Shown: piece by piece, positions 43,512 through 51,861 of the stretch | Layout: each line of letters starts with the position of its first letter | Position numbering within the stretch: position 1 is the stretch's first letter | Source of the DNA: Arsenicicoccus bolidensis DSM 15745 | GTDB taxonomy: Bacteria; Actinomycetota; Actinomycetes; Actinomycetales; Dermatophilaceae | Direction of reading: 5' to 3' | DNA: 64,000 nt | NCBI RefSeq assembly: GCF_000426385.1 | Contig: NZ_AUFG01000001.1 | Span: forward strand, 1-64,000 | Made by a program: the position numbers and the translations under genes | Notes under the pieces: model-generated | Told to the model about the DNA's origin: nothing | What the model saw: the letters and a program-made list of their open reading frames with translations, nothing else | Database searches by the model: none

Positions 43512-44095
43512 GGGACCACCGGCGCCGCCGACAGGTCGAGCACGCGCCCGGCCACCACAAGCACCACCCGGTCCGCGATCGCGGACACAGCGGCATTGAC
43601 CCGCCCCAGCTCGTCGCGGAACATCCGGCCCGAGGCGTGCTCGGGCACGACGCCCCACCCGACCTCGTTGGTGACGAGGACGACGTCGACCCCGGCGCGG
43701 GCGTCGGCGCGGGCTTCGACGCGGGCGTCGGCGCGGGCTCTGGCAAGAGCACCGACGAGCGACTCACGCGCCAGACCGACGGCCTCGGCGGCCGCCACCG
43801 GGTCGTCCCACGCCTGCGCGTCGTCGACGAGCCGGGTCACCCAGGTGCCGAGGCAGTCGATCAGCAGCGGGGTGCTCGCCCCGGCCACCACTGCGGCGAG
43901 GTCGGCCGACTCGACCGTGGTCCAGCAGGCAGGGCGGTGCTCGCGGTGCGCGGCGACCCGGCGGGCCCACTCAGCGTCGCCGTCGACGGGCACGAGGCCG
44001 GGCGCCACGTAGGCGACGGGCCGCGAGGCGGGGACGAGGCTCTCGGCATACCGGCTCTTGCCGGACCGGACCCCGCCGGTGACGAGGGTGATCAT
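43508..44095 (-). CDS. cobU: Adenosylcobinamide kinase/guanylyltransferase
   Basis: The 195-residue bifunctional enzyme phosphorylates adenosylcobinamide and adds GMP. The P-loop GGVRSGKSRYAE opens the protein, RRVAAHREHRP carries the guanylylated histidine, and VLVTNEVGWGVVPE is the family block. A short ARADARVEARADARAG stretch is a local amino-acid repeat in the middle. ATG 44095 overlaps the upstream stop as ATGA. Confidence 0.94.
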   Translation of the reverse strand: MITLVTGGVRSGKSRYAESLVPASRPVAYVAPGLVPVDGDAEWARRVAAHREHRPACWTTVESADLAAVVAGASTPLLIDCLGTWVTRLVDDAQAWDDPVAAAEAVGLARESLVGALARARADARVEARADARAGVDVVLVTNEVGWGVVPEHASGRMFRDELGRVNAAVSAIADRVVLVVAGRVLDLSAAPVVP

Positions 44096-44916
44096 GCTGC
44101 CTCCTGCGGGATGGGGACGTCCTTGTCGACGAAGGTGGGCGACGCGTCGAAGCGCGCCCGGCGCACCGCCCGCCGCAGCACGCGGTCGATGGCAGGCCCG
44201 GCCCACCACACGAGCACGGCGGTCAGGATGCCCCGGGGCAGGTCCCAGCCGAGCGAGGTGAGGACGTAGAACGTGGCGTAGTGCGCCACGTTGGTCGCGA
44301 GGTCCCCGCCGGGCACGAAGCCGGCGCCCTCGGGGGCCATGGTGGTGGCGAGGAAGGGCCAGAACCAGAGGTTCATGACCACGCCGTAACCCAGCCCCGC
44401 CACCAGGCCGTAGACCGCGAGCAGGCTCCGCCGACCCCACCGTCCGAGGCGGGCGGTGGGGAGCAGCCCGGCACCGAGCGCGACCCAGCCGGCCGTGATC
44501 ATCTGGAACGGCACCCACGGACCGATGTTGCCCGTGAGCAGGCCCCCGGTGAGCAGGGCGAGCGCGCCGACCACGAAGCCGGGGGCCGGGCCGAGCACCG
44601 CGCCGGCCATGACCAGCAGGAAGAACATGGGCTCCAGCCCGGCCGTCCCCGCGGACAGGACCCGCAACCCACCCCCCGCGGCGCACAGCACGCCCATCAC
44701 GGCGACCGTCTTGGCGTCGAGGCCGTCGGCGGTGACCTCGGCCAGGCAGACGAGCGCGAGCAGGCCGAGGAGGGCCGCAAAGACCCAGGGCGCGTCATGG
44801 GCGTGCGCGAGCACCTCGGGCGAGCTCGTGACGAACGGCCACAGGAAGGCCGCGGCGCACACCACGCTGACGAGCAGCAGCGTGAGGGCCGAGGTGGGGC
44901 GCAGCCGGAGGTTCAC
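44092..44916 (-). CDS. ECF transporter S component, probably for cobalamin or a precursor
   Basis: A 274-residue membrane protein with six or more helices. MFFLLVMAGAVLGPAPGFVVGALALLTGGLLTGNIGPWVPFQM matches the EcfS pattern of the cobalamin-linked group seen in actinobacteria. The substrate is inferred from the B12 riboswitch upstream and from cobU and cobS downstream. GTG 44916 overlaps the ATPase stop as GTGA. Confidence 0.8.
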   Translation of the reverse strand: MNLRLRPTSALTLLLVSVVCAAAFLWPFVTSSPEVLAHAHDAPWVFAALLGLLALVCLAEVTADGLDAKTVAVMGVLCAAGGGLRVLSAGTAGLEPMFFLLVMAGAVLGPAPGFVVGALALLTGGLLTGNIGPWVPFQMITAGWVALGAGLLPTARLGRWGRRSLLAVYGLVAGLGYGVVMNLWFWPFLATTMAPEGAGFVPGGDLATNVAHYATFYVLTSLGWDLPRGILTAVLVWWAGPAIDRVLRRAVRRARFDASPTFVDKDVPIPQEAA

Positions 44917-46610
44917 GAGCGCCCCCGTATGACGCCCGCGCGGGTCGCCAGGTCCGTGGCCGCCGGGACCGTGAGCACCGACAGCGGGTGCAGGACCTTG
45001 GCCACCTGCGGGGCGAACGCGGTGGAGGCCGAGAGCACCTCGTCGGCGGGGCCGTCGGCCACGACCTCGCCCTCGGCCAGCAGCACGACGCGGTCCGCGA
45101 CGTCAGCAGCGAGCTCGACGTCGTGCGTCGCGAGGACGACGGCGTTGCCCTCGGCGGCCAGCTGGTCCAGGACCGCGACGAGCCGGGCCTTGGCGGTGTA
45201 GTCGAGCCCCCGGGTCGGCTCGTCGAGCAGGACCACGGGGGGCGCGCCGGTGAGGACCACGGCGAGCGCCAGCAGCAGTCGTTGGCCCTCGGACAGGTCA
45301 CGGGGGTGGCGGTCGTCGAGGTCGGCGGGCTCGCTCGGCCCCAGCAGGCGGGACAGCAGGGCCCGGCAGGTCCCCGGCACGGCGCCGAAGTCGGTGTCGG
45401 CCTCGCGGCACTCCCGCGCCACGGTGTCGGCGTGCAGCAGCGTGCCGGCGTCCTGGGGGACCAGCCCGACGTGCCGCACCAGCTCGCGGGCCCGAGCGCC
45501 CGCGGGGTCCAGGCCGTCGACCCGGACGCGCCCCCGGGACGGACGGAGGGTGCCGGTGAGCACCCGGAGCAGGGTGGACTTGCCGACGCCGTTGCGGCCC
45601 ATGAGGGCCAGCACCTGACCGGCGTGCGCGTCGAGGTCGACTCCGGCGAGGACCGGTCGGCCGTCCCGCACGACCGCGAGACCGTCGACGGCGACGAGGG
45701 GCTCGCCGGGGGTCCGGTGGCCGACCGCAGACCGTGCTGCTGCGGTGGCCGGTCGCCCGGCCTTGATCAGTCGGGCCGGCGTGGTCTGTCGGGCCGCGGC
45801 CTCGAGACGGTCGCGCAGCGGTCGCACGGCCCGGCGGGCGTCGCGCACCGACAGCGGCAGCGGCGACCAGCCCAGGGCCCGTCCGAGCCCGACGACGGGT
45901 GGGTGCACGACAGATCGGCCCATCGCCGCCGCGGGAGCCAGCACGTCCGAGCACGCGGACCCCTCGACGAGCACGATGCCGTCGGCGTGGTGGACGACGC
46001 GCTCGAGGCGGTGCTCGGCGACCACCACGGTCATGCCGAGGTCGTGGACCAGCCGGGTGACCGACGACAGGACGTCCTCGGCGGCGACGGGGTCGAGGGC
46101 GGACGTGGGTTCGTCGAGGACGAGGACGCGGGGGCCCGCCGCCAGCACAGCACCGATGGCGACCCGCTGCTGCTGGCCGCCGGACAGGGTCCGCAGACCC
46201 CGGTGGCGCAGGTCGGCGAGGCCGAGCAGGTCCAGCGTCTCCTCCACGCGGCGGCGCATGGCGGTGGGGGACAGGCCGATCGCCTCCATGCCGTAGGCCA
46301 GCTCGTCCTCCACCGTGTCGGTGACGAACGACGCGGCGGGGTCCTGCACGACCATCCCGACGACGTCGGCCAGGTCGCGGGGCCGGTGGGTGCGGGTGTC
46401 CCGACCGGCGACCTGCACCCGCCCGGAGACGGTGCCGCCGCTGAAGTGCGGGACCAGCCCGTCGAGGCTGCGCAGCAGGGTGGACTTGCCCGACCCGGTC
46501 TCGCCGACGACCAGCACCAGCTCGCCCTCGTCGACGTGCAGGTCGGCGTCGCGCAGGGCAGGGCGGCTCGCGCCGTCGTAGGTCACGGTCCAGCCCTCGA
46601 CGCTGATCAC
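44913..46610 (-). CDS. ECF transporter ATPase, two fused ABC domains (EcfAA')
   Basis: The 565-residue protein has two ABC ATPase domains. Domain 1 has Walker A GETGSGKST (about residue 36), signature LSGGQQQRV and Walker B VLVLDEP. Domain 2 has GRNGVGKST, a degenerate LSEGQRLLL signature and VVLLDEP. It should drive the EcfS/EcfT complex. Start GTG 46610 overlaps the EcfT stop as GTGA; the longer frame upstream has no site. Confidence 0.9.
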   Translation of the reverse strand: MISVEGWTVTYDGASRPALRDADLHVDEGELVLVVGETGSGKSTLLRSLDGLVPHFSGGTVSGRVQVAGRDTRTHRPRDLADVVGMVVQDPAASFVTDTVEDELAYGMEAIGLSPTAMRRRVEETLDLLGLADLRHRGLRTLSGGQQQRVAIGAVLAAGPRVLVLDEPTSALDPVAAEDVLSSVTRLVHDLGMTVVVAEHRLERVVHHADGIVLVEGSACSDVLAPAAAMGRSVVHPPVVGLGRALGWSPLPLSVRDARRAVRPLRDRLEAAARQTTPARLIKAGRPATAAARSAVGHRTPGEPLVAVDGLAVVRDGRPVLAGVDLDAHAGQVLALMGRNGVGKSTLLRVLTGTLRPSRGRVRVDGLDPAGARARELVRHVGLVPQDAGTLLHADTVARECREADTDFGAVPGTCRALLSRLLGPSEPADLDDRHPRDLSEGQRLLLALAVVLTGAPPVVLLDEPTRGLDYTAKARLVAVLDQLAAEGNAVVLATHDVELAADVADRVVLLAEGEVVADGPADEVLSASTAFAPQVAKVLHPLSVLTVPAATDLATRAGVIRGRS

Positions 46611-47746
46611 GCCGCCACCTCTTGCCGCGGGCGTTCGGGCTGCCCGGGCCGGGCTGCGGGAGCCTCGGTCCGCGGCAGGGGAGGCGCGGCGACGGCGGCC
46701 AGAGCGGCGCAGGTGATGGCGACGAGCGCCGGGACGACGAGGGGAGGGGCGGTGAGCGGGACGGTGGGCATCGTGAGGCCCGGCACCTGCCGCGTCGCCA
46801 GGGTGATCAGGGTCAGGGCCGGTATGCCGCCCGCCAGCGTCACGCCCCACTCGGGCCATCCCCAGGGGTCGCGGCGGTAACGGGTCCGGGTGTCGAGGCG
46901 GGAGCCGAGGAGCAGGGCCCCCGCGCTGACCAGGACGCCGAGGACGAGCAGCGGCCAGCCGAAGGCGGACGCCGCCGACCCGTCGAGGAGGCCGTAGAGC
47001 CCGGCGACCAGGCCGATCAGCCCGACGACGGTGACGACGCCGGACCAGCGAGGGGTGCCGCCCGCCCGGGTGTGGCGGCCGTAGCCGCGGGCCTCCATCG
47101 AGGCCGCCAGGTCCAGGGAGCGGTCGAAGGCCGCCTCGAGCACGGGCACCATCGTGCGGGCCAGCTCGCGGGGCCCGCGTCCGTCATGGCCGCGCAGGCG
47201 ACGGGCGGTGCGGACGGCACGGGCGTCCACGACCATCCGCGGGGCGAAGGACAACGCGACCACGACGGCGGTGCCGACGTCGTAGAGGGTGGCCGGGACG
47301 TAGCGCAGCAGGCGCCGCGGGGAGGCCAGGGCGTTGGCGGCGCCGATCGCGGCCAGCATCGCGGCGAGCTGCAGCCCCTGCCAGAGGGCCGCCAGCACGC
47401 CCTCGAGCGTGACGGGGCCGCCCAGCCGGAGGCTGCCCGCCGCCTCCGGGAGCGGGACCTCGGGCAGGGTGACGAGCACGACCTGCCCGGTGACCCCGCC
47501 GCCGAGGACGATCGACAGGCCGACCCGCAGGCCGATGGCGACGAGCCCGAGCACCAGGAACATCGTCAGGGGCGCGTCGGCGTGCGGGTCCTCGCGCAGC
47601 GCCACGACGAGCACGGCGACCGCGACGACGGCGAGCAGGAGCAGCGGGTTGTCCGTGCGGGAGGCGGCCGTGGCGAGCCCGGCGGCCCACAGCCACCACG
47701 CGACGGGATGGACCCGTCGCGGCACGCGTGCTCGCCCGGACGTCAC
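46607..47746 (-). CDS. ECF transporter transmembrane coupling protein (EcfT)
   Basis: About 379 residues with several membrane helices and the coupling motif SMEARGYG (the A-R-G that contacts the ATPases) plus a second arginine-rich helix ARRLRGHDGRG. The C terminus has an extra proline-rich tail and helices beyond the usual 260 residues, so it is longer than standard EcfT. The start is uncertain: GTG 47746 is used, but a CTG overlapping the upstream stop is possible. Confidence 0.85.
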   Translation of the reverse strand: MTSGRARVPRRVHPVAWWLWAAGLATAASRTDNPLLLLAVVAVAVLVVALREDPHADAPLTMFLVLGLVAIGLRVGLSIVLGGGVTGQVVLVTLPEVPLPEAAGSLRLGGPVTLEGVLAALWQGLQLAAMLAAIGAANALASPRRLLRYVPATLYDVGTAVVVALSFAPRMVVDARAVRTARRLRGHDGRGPRELARTMVPVLEAAFDRSLDLAASMEARGYGRHTRAGGTPRWSGVVTVVGLIGLVAGLYGLLDGSAASAFGWPLLVLGVLVSAGALLLGSRLDTRTRYRRDPWGWPEWGVTLAGGIPALTLITLATRQVPGLTMPTVPLTAPPLVVPALVAITCAALAAVAAPPLPRTEAPAARPGQPERPRQEVAA

Positions 47747-47754
47747 GGGGTCCG

Positions 47755-48570
47755 TCAGCGCCCGTCCGCGCGGCGCCGGCGCGCCATGGCCCACGCCGCG
47801 GCCGCCAGGAGCGCGAGGACGGCGAGCACGCCGACGACATACGCGGTCGTGCTGGAGGACGAGCTCGACGACGCGGGTGCGGCGGCGGACGAGGAGGCGG
47901 CCGCGCCCGAGGCAGAGGTCGAGCCTGCAGACGAGGCCGGGCGGACGTCGATGGTCACCGGCTGGTCGGCGGCCTTGGCGGCGGCGGGCACGTCCTTGAC
48001 GGTGTCGCTGCAGCCGCTCGCCGGGTAGCCGTCGATGCCGCAGACCATGGCCTTCTCGACGCGGGGCTTGGCGGCCGCCGCCAGGACCTGGGCCCCGGTC
48101 GCCGACGTGGGCACCGTCACGCAGGTGGCGTAGGGGGCCGGCACGGTCGCGCCCTGCTCCCGTGCGTCCGCCGCCCGACCGAAGTCCACGACCACGCCCA
48201 CGCGCTTGCTCCCGGAGACGGCCGGGGTCGAGCCGCAGGCCTGGTCGAAGGTCACGACCGCCCGCGGCAGCCGCGGGGTGCTCGTGTCGCCCAGGGCGAA
48301 GCGGTAGCCCTCGACCGACCCGTCCGCCGGCGTCGTGCCGTCGGGCCCCTTGGTCGCGAAGCCCCACGTGCCGCTGGTCAGCTGGTAGTAGCCCCAGAAG
48401 CGGTAGGCGTCCGCCGCGTGCGCGGGCGCCGCGAGGGCGACCGTCGACACGAGCGCCGACAGCAGCGTTGCCAGGAACAGGGCGAGCACCGCGGTGAACG
48501 GCGTGGCGACGTTCCCACGTGCCCTGCGGGCACGGCCGGCACGAGAGATGGAGCGGGACGTGGGGGACAC
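47755..48570 (-). CDS. SCO2322-family secreted protein with C-terminal membrane anchor
   Basis: The 271-residue protein has a signal peptide ending about residue 52 (LAAPAHA-ADAYRFWGYYQ), an outer domain with four cysteines, a Ser/Ala-rich stalk, a C-terminal membrane helix (about 245-265) and a basic tail. AYRFWGYYQ, GTWGFATKGP and VVTFDQACG are typical of the actinobacterial SCO2322 group, which always sits with ECF genes like these. It is first in the operon behind the B12 riboswitch, so a surface role in corrinoid capture is inferred. GTG 48570 follows AAGGAAGG. Confidence 0.82.
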   Translation of the reverse strand: MSPTSRSISRAGRARRARGNVATPFTAVLALFLATLLSALVSTVALAAPAHAADAYRFWGYYQLTSGTWGFATKGPDGTTPADGSVEGYRFALGDTSTPRLPRAVVTFDQACGSTPAVSGSKRVGVVVDFGRAADAREQGATVPAPYATCVTVPTSATGAQVLAAAAKPRVEKAMVCGIDGYPASGCSDTVKDVPAAAKAADQPVTIDVRPASSAGSTSASGAAASSSAAAPASSSSSSSTTAYVVGVLAVLALLAAAAWAMARRRRADGR

Positions 48571-48639
48571 GGGCGACCTTCCTTGGCGGGCGTGGGCCGC
48601 CTCGGAACTGCCCGGGACGAGCTCCACCCGCATGCCACG

Positions 48640-48785
48640 GCGGATAGACGGAGCCGACGCGCAGGACGGGCGGTCCGGCTGCTCCAAGCCACGGATGGCG
48701 CCAGGAGGTCACGGTTGCGGGTCAGCGCCGGAGACTCACCGGCTTCCCCGCCCTGCGGTGTTCGGTGCCCGCAGCCTACCAACGG
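48640..48785 (-). promoter_or_regulatory. Cobalamin riboswitch
   Basis: On the minus strand the core reads GGGAAGCCGGTGAGTCTCCG then GCGCTGACCCGCAACCGTGA (about 48748-48709), the most conserved part of B12 riboswitches, and a B12-box-like AGCCGGACCGCCC follows near 48680-48668. Helix arms around it complete the aptamer, and the ribosome site of the first gene (AAGGAAGG near 48580) is about 60 nt beyond, suiting translational control. Exact ends are approximate. It should repress the ECF-cobU-cobS operon when coenzyme B12 is plentiful. Confidence 0.92.
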
Positions 48786-48892
48786 GAACCCTGACCCGGC
48801 CCCGGGGGTTGGTAGGGGTGGACCGGCAACGACCAGGGTCGCGACAGGGTGGACCCTGGCCGGATCGGGTTCCGCCGGCCCGGATCGGCGAG

Positions 48893-48898
48893 TAGGTT
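48893..48898 (+). promoter_or_regulatory. -10 element of the lipoprotein gene
   Basis: TAGGTT, about 58 bp before the ATG of the lipoprotein gene; a transcript start near 48905 is expected. The whole 48571-48956 gap is thus filled by the riboswitch leader and this promoter. Confidence 0.5.
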
Positions 48899-48956
48899 CG
48901 AGTCAGTGGCCGGCCCGCCAGGGCCGCCGACACCAGGATCCAAGGGGGACACCAGG

Positions 48957-50144
48957 ATGGACACGCGCAGCAGGATCATCGCCGGCCTCGTCGCCGCGCC
49001 GCTGGCGATCGGGACGCTCGCCGCCTGCGGGGCAGGCACGACCGGCAGCGACGCCAAGGCGGCCGCGGCGGTCGGGTCGGACGCCAAGGGAGCGTTCTTC
49101 TCCGCCTACGACAAGACCGGTGACAGCAAGCGCCAGCGCGTCACGACCAAGCTCGAGGCGAGCCCGGACACGATCATCAAGCTCGCGTCGAGCATGGGCA
49201 GCGGCAGCGGGGGCTCCACCAGCACGCCGAGCGTCTCGCCCAAGATCGCCCAGCTGATCTCCGGGTCGTCCATCGTCGTCGACATGCAGTCGACGGGGGC
49301 AGCGCTCAAGGACGAGACCGACCCGACCAAGATCAACACCGCGATGTCCTGGAAGACGGACTCGGACCTGTTCAACCTCAGGACCGCCGCGCAGGACACC
49401 TTCGTCAAGCTCGACCTGGCCAAGATCGCCGACCAGACCGGCGCGTTCTCCATGGCCGACGTGCAGGGCGCGCTCGGGCAGGCGCCGAGCTGGATCAAGG
49501 ACGCCGTCAACGGCAAGTGGGTGGGCTTCGACAAGGGCACCGTGGAGCAGCTGGCGAAGTCCGGCGGCGCCGCCGCCAGCACCAACCCGACCCAGCTCAC
49601 GCCCGACCAGACCAAGCAGCTGACCGCCGCCGTCAAGAGCAACCTCGACACCAACGGCACGTTCACGAGCGAGGGCGACACGGTCAAGGTGCAGGTCAAG
49701 ATCCAGCCGTTCCTGACCCAGATGTTCCAGGACGGCAAGCGGATCGCGCCCAAGCAGTTCACCGACCAGATGGTCAAGGACGCTACCAAGAGCCTCACCG
49801 AGCTCAAGGCCGGCTCGGTCCTGGCCTTCGACGCCACGATCGCCGACGGTCGCTTCACCGCCGTCAAGGGCGACGTGATGCAGGTCCTGAACTGGTTCGA
49901 CGAGACCAAGGCCAAGGACGCCAAGAGCAAGAAGGAGCTGCAGGACCTCAAGGCCAAGAACCTGCACCTGACCCTGGTGTCCCAGATCTCCGAGCTCGAC
50001 CGTGACGTGACCAAGCCCGAGGGCGCCCGCATGGTCACCAAGGCCGAGCTGGAGCAGCTCGGGGGCATGGGTGGCTCGATGGGGAAGTCGTCGTCCGGCT
50101 CGGGCTCGGCCTCGGCAGTGCCCACGGCCCCGCCCGCCGGCTGA
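48957..50144 (+). CDS. Putative lipoprotein (LppX/LprAFG-like length), function unknown
   Basis: A 395-residue exported protein with a lipobox: LAIGTLAACG puts the lipidated cysteine at about residue 24. The mature part alternates lysine/threonine-rich strands and helices and ends in a Ser/Gly/Pro tail. SMADVQGALGQAPSWIKDAVNGKWVGFD resembles short segments of actinobacterial lipoproteins but no family is certain. The gene has AAGGGGGA before ATG and its own promoter. Its position between two cobalamin operons may be chance. Confidence 0.65.
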   Translation: MDTRSRIIAGLVAAPLAIGTLAACGAGTTGSDAKAAAAVGSDAKGAFFSAYDKTGDSKRQRVTTKLEASPDTIIKLASSMGSGSGGSTSTPSVSPKIAQLISGSSIVVDMQSTGAALKDETDPTKINTAMSWKTDSDLFNLRTAAQDTFVKLDLAKIADQTGAFSMADVQGALGQAPSWIKDAVNGKWVGFDKGTVEQLAKSGGAAASTNPTQLTPDQTKQLTAAVKSNLDTNGTFTSEGDTVKVQVKIQPFLTQMFQDGKRIAPKQFTDQMVKDATKSLTELKAGSVLAFDATIADGRFTAVKGDVMQVLNWFDETKAKDAKSKKELQDLKAKNLHLTLVSQISELDRDVTKPEGARMVTKAELEQLGGMGGSMGKSSSGSGSASAVPTAPPAG

Positions 50145-50190
50145 CCAGGTCCACGCCTCACAGACGGCAGCAAGCACCGCAGCACCAGGG

Positions 50191-50225
50191 CGAGAGCCCG
50201 TCCCCGGCCAGGGGGCGGGCTCTCG
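50191..50225. terminator. 15-bp stem-loop after the lipoprotein gene
   Basis: Bases 50191-50205 pair with 50211-50225 (one G-U) around GGCCA. GGCATAC follows directly. Confidence 0.75.
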
Positions 50226-50282
50226 GCATACCCGCCCGTCCGGTCGGGAGGACGACCTGGGCACGGTGGCAGGATCGCGACC

Positions 50283-50711
50283 ATGAGTGAACTGATCCTG
50301 GGGGTGGGCACCCGGTCCGGCGCCGCCGTCGACGGGCTCGTCGCGCTGGTCGACGAGCTGATCGACGGGCTGGTCGAGGGGCTCGACGAAGGACGGTTCG
50401 ACGAGCTGGTCGACGGTCCCGCCGACGGCGACGGGGTCGACCCCCGCTACGCGATGGTCGCCGTGGTGACGTCCACCCGCAAGCGGACCGAGCCTGCCGT
50501 CGTCGAGCTGGCGAGGCGCCTCGGCGTGCCCCTGCAGACCTACGACGACGAGACGCTCGCGTCTCAGCCCGTCGCGGCGCCCAGCGAGGTCGTGCGTCGC
50601 CACGTGGGCGCCCCCAGCGTCGCCGAGGCGGCGGTGCTGGCGGCCGGCGGAGTGGTGGTCGCCCGGGCCCGGTCCGCGACCGCGACGGTGGTCCTCGGAC
50701 GCCTGCCCTGA
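50283..50711 (+). CDS. CobE/CbiG C-terminal-domain protein
   Basis: A 142-residue protein with the CbiG/CobE C-terminal fold: ELILGVGTRSGAA at the start, MVAVVTSTRKRTEPAVVELARRLGVPL and SVAEAAVLAAGG. CbiG opens the delta-lactone ring in the anaerobic corrin pathway, but that needs its N-terminal domain, missing here; the CobE-like part alone has no firm activity. The start ATG has no Shine-Dalgarno, and CAGGAT at 50270-50275 offers an imperfect leaderless promoter. Confidence 0.8.
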   Translation: MSELILGVGTRSGAAVDGLVALVDELIDGLVEGLDEGRFDELVDGPADGDGVDPRYAMVAVVTSTRKRTEPAVVELARRLGVPLQTYDDETLASQPVAAPSEVVRRHVGAPSVAEAAVLAAGGVVVARARSATATVVLGRLP

Positions 50712-50763
50712 CGCGCTCCGACCCGCCCCTCGGGTCGTGGCGGGGGCAGGCTCAGCGGATGGA

Positions 50764-50769
50764 TAGGGT
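50764..50769 (+). promoter_or_regulatory. -10 element of cobD
   Basis: TAGGGT followed by GTGCGG and the GTG at 50776, the leaderless pattern; it decides for GTG 50776 over the in-frame GTG 50770. Confidence 0.6.
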
Positions 50770-50775
50770 GTGCGG

Positions 50776-51861
50776 GTGCAGTGGCTGGAGCGTGTCGGAC
50801 CGCGGGCGGGGGGCCTGGTCCTGGGGTATGCCGCCGACCTCGCCCTCGCCGACCCGCGCCGGGCCCATCCGGTCGCGGCGTTCGGGACGCTGGCGAGCCG
50901 GCTCGAGCGCCTCACCTATCGGGACGGACGGCCTGCCGGGGTCCTGCACGTCGCCCTGCTCGTCGGGGCGGTCACGGGTGCGGGCGGGCTGGTCGAGCGC
51001 GGGCTGCGCGACCGGCCCCTGCTCCGTATGACGGCCACCGCCGTCGCCACCTGGGTCGTCCTCGGCGGCACCAGCCTCGCGCGCGAAGGCGACGCGATGG
51101 CGCGGCTCCTCGACGCCGACGACCTGCCCGGGGCGCGAGACCGCCTGAGTCACCTGTGCTCCCGCGCCCCGGACGGACTGGACGCGGACGAGCTGGCCCG
51201 GGCCGCCACCGAGTCCCTCGCCGAGAACACCTCCGACGCCGTCGTCGCCCCGCTGCTGTGGGGCGGGCTGCTGGGCGTGCCGGGCCTGCTCGGCTACCGC
51301 GCGATCAACACCCTCGACGCGATGATCGGCTACCGCAACCGGCGGTATCGCGAGTTCGGCTGGGCCGCAGCCAGGCTCGACGACCTCGTCAACCTGGCGC
51401 CGGCCCGCGCGTGCGCCGCGCTGACCGTGGCGCTGGCTCCGCGCCATGGCGGCGACCGGGCCGAGGCCCTGCGCGCGTGGCGCGAGGACGCCCCCCACCA
51501 CCCGAGCCCCAACGCCGGTCCCGTCGAGGCGACCTTCGCCGGGGCGCTGGGCGTGCGCCTTGGGGGCGTCAACCGCTACGACGACGAGGTGGAGGATCGC
51601 GGCACGCTGGGTCGCGGACGCGCGGTCGTCACCGCGGACCTGGCTCGGGCGGTGCGTCTCTCGCGGACCATCGGCGCGGCGGCCCTGGCCGTGGCGGCGG
51701 TCGTCGGAGCGGTGGCGGACGGCATACGACCGGTCCGAGGGCCCGTCGGCCCGGCGCACCGCCTCGCCGAGGGCGGGGACGGGACCACCATGACAACGAC
51801 GACAACCACAACGACGACAACGACGACGACAACGACGACGACGACAGGCGGGCAGGCATGA
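50776..51861 (+). CDS. cobD: Adenosylcobinamide-phosphate synthase with poly-threonine tail
   Basis: The 361-residue membrane enzyme (CbiB/CobD) attaches aminopropanol phosphate to adenosylcobyric acid. LALADPRRAHPVAAFG, ATESLAENTSDAVVAPLLWG, YRAINTLDAMIGYRN and DAPHHPSPNAGPVEATFAGAL are complete. The enzyme ends normally near residue 337 and is followed by a run of 18 threonines encoded by ACA/ACG/ACC codons, then GGQA. That tail is unusual and probably a recent trinucleotide expansion. The stop overlaps the cobQ start as ATGA. Confidence 0.92.
   Translation: MQWLERVGPRAGGLVLGYAADLALADPRRAHPVAAFGTLASRLERLTYRDGRPAGVLHVALLVGAVTGAGGLVERGLRDRPLLRMTATAVATWVVLGGTSLAREGDAMARLLDADDLPGARDRLSHLCSRAPDGLDADELARAATESLAENTSDAVVAPLLWGGLLGVPGLLGYRAINTLDAMIGYRNRRYREFGWAAARLDDLVNLAPARACAALTVALAPRHGGDRAEALRAWREDAPHHPSPNAGPVEATFAGALGVRLGGVNRYDDEVEDRGTLGRGRAVVTADLARAVRLSRTIGAAALAVAAVVGAVADGIRPVRGPVGPAHRLAEGGDGTTMTTTTTTTTTTTTTTTTTTGGQA
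51784..51846 (+). repeat. ACN trinucleotide run encoding the CobD C-terminal poly-Thr
   Basis: Two ACC codons, one ATG, then 18 ACN codons (mostly ACG and ACA) in the last part of cobD. Slippage here would change the length without breaking the frame and would not touch cobQ. Confidence 0.92.
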
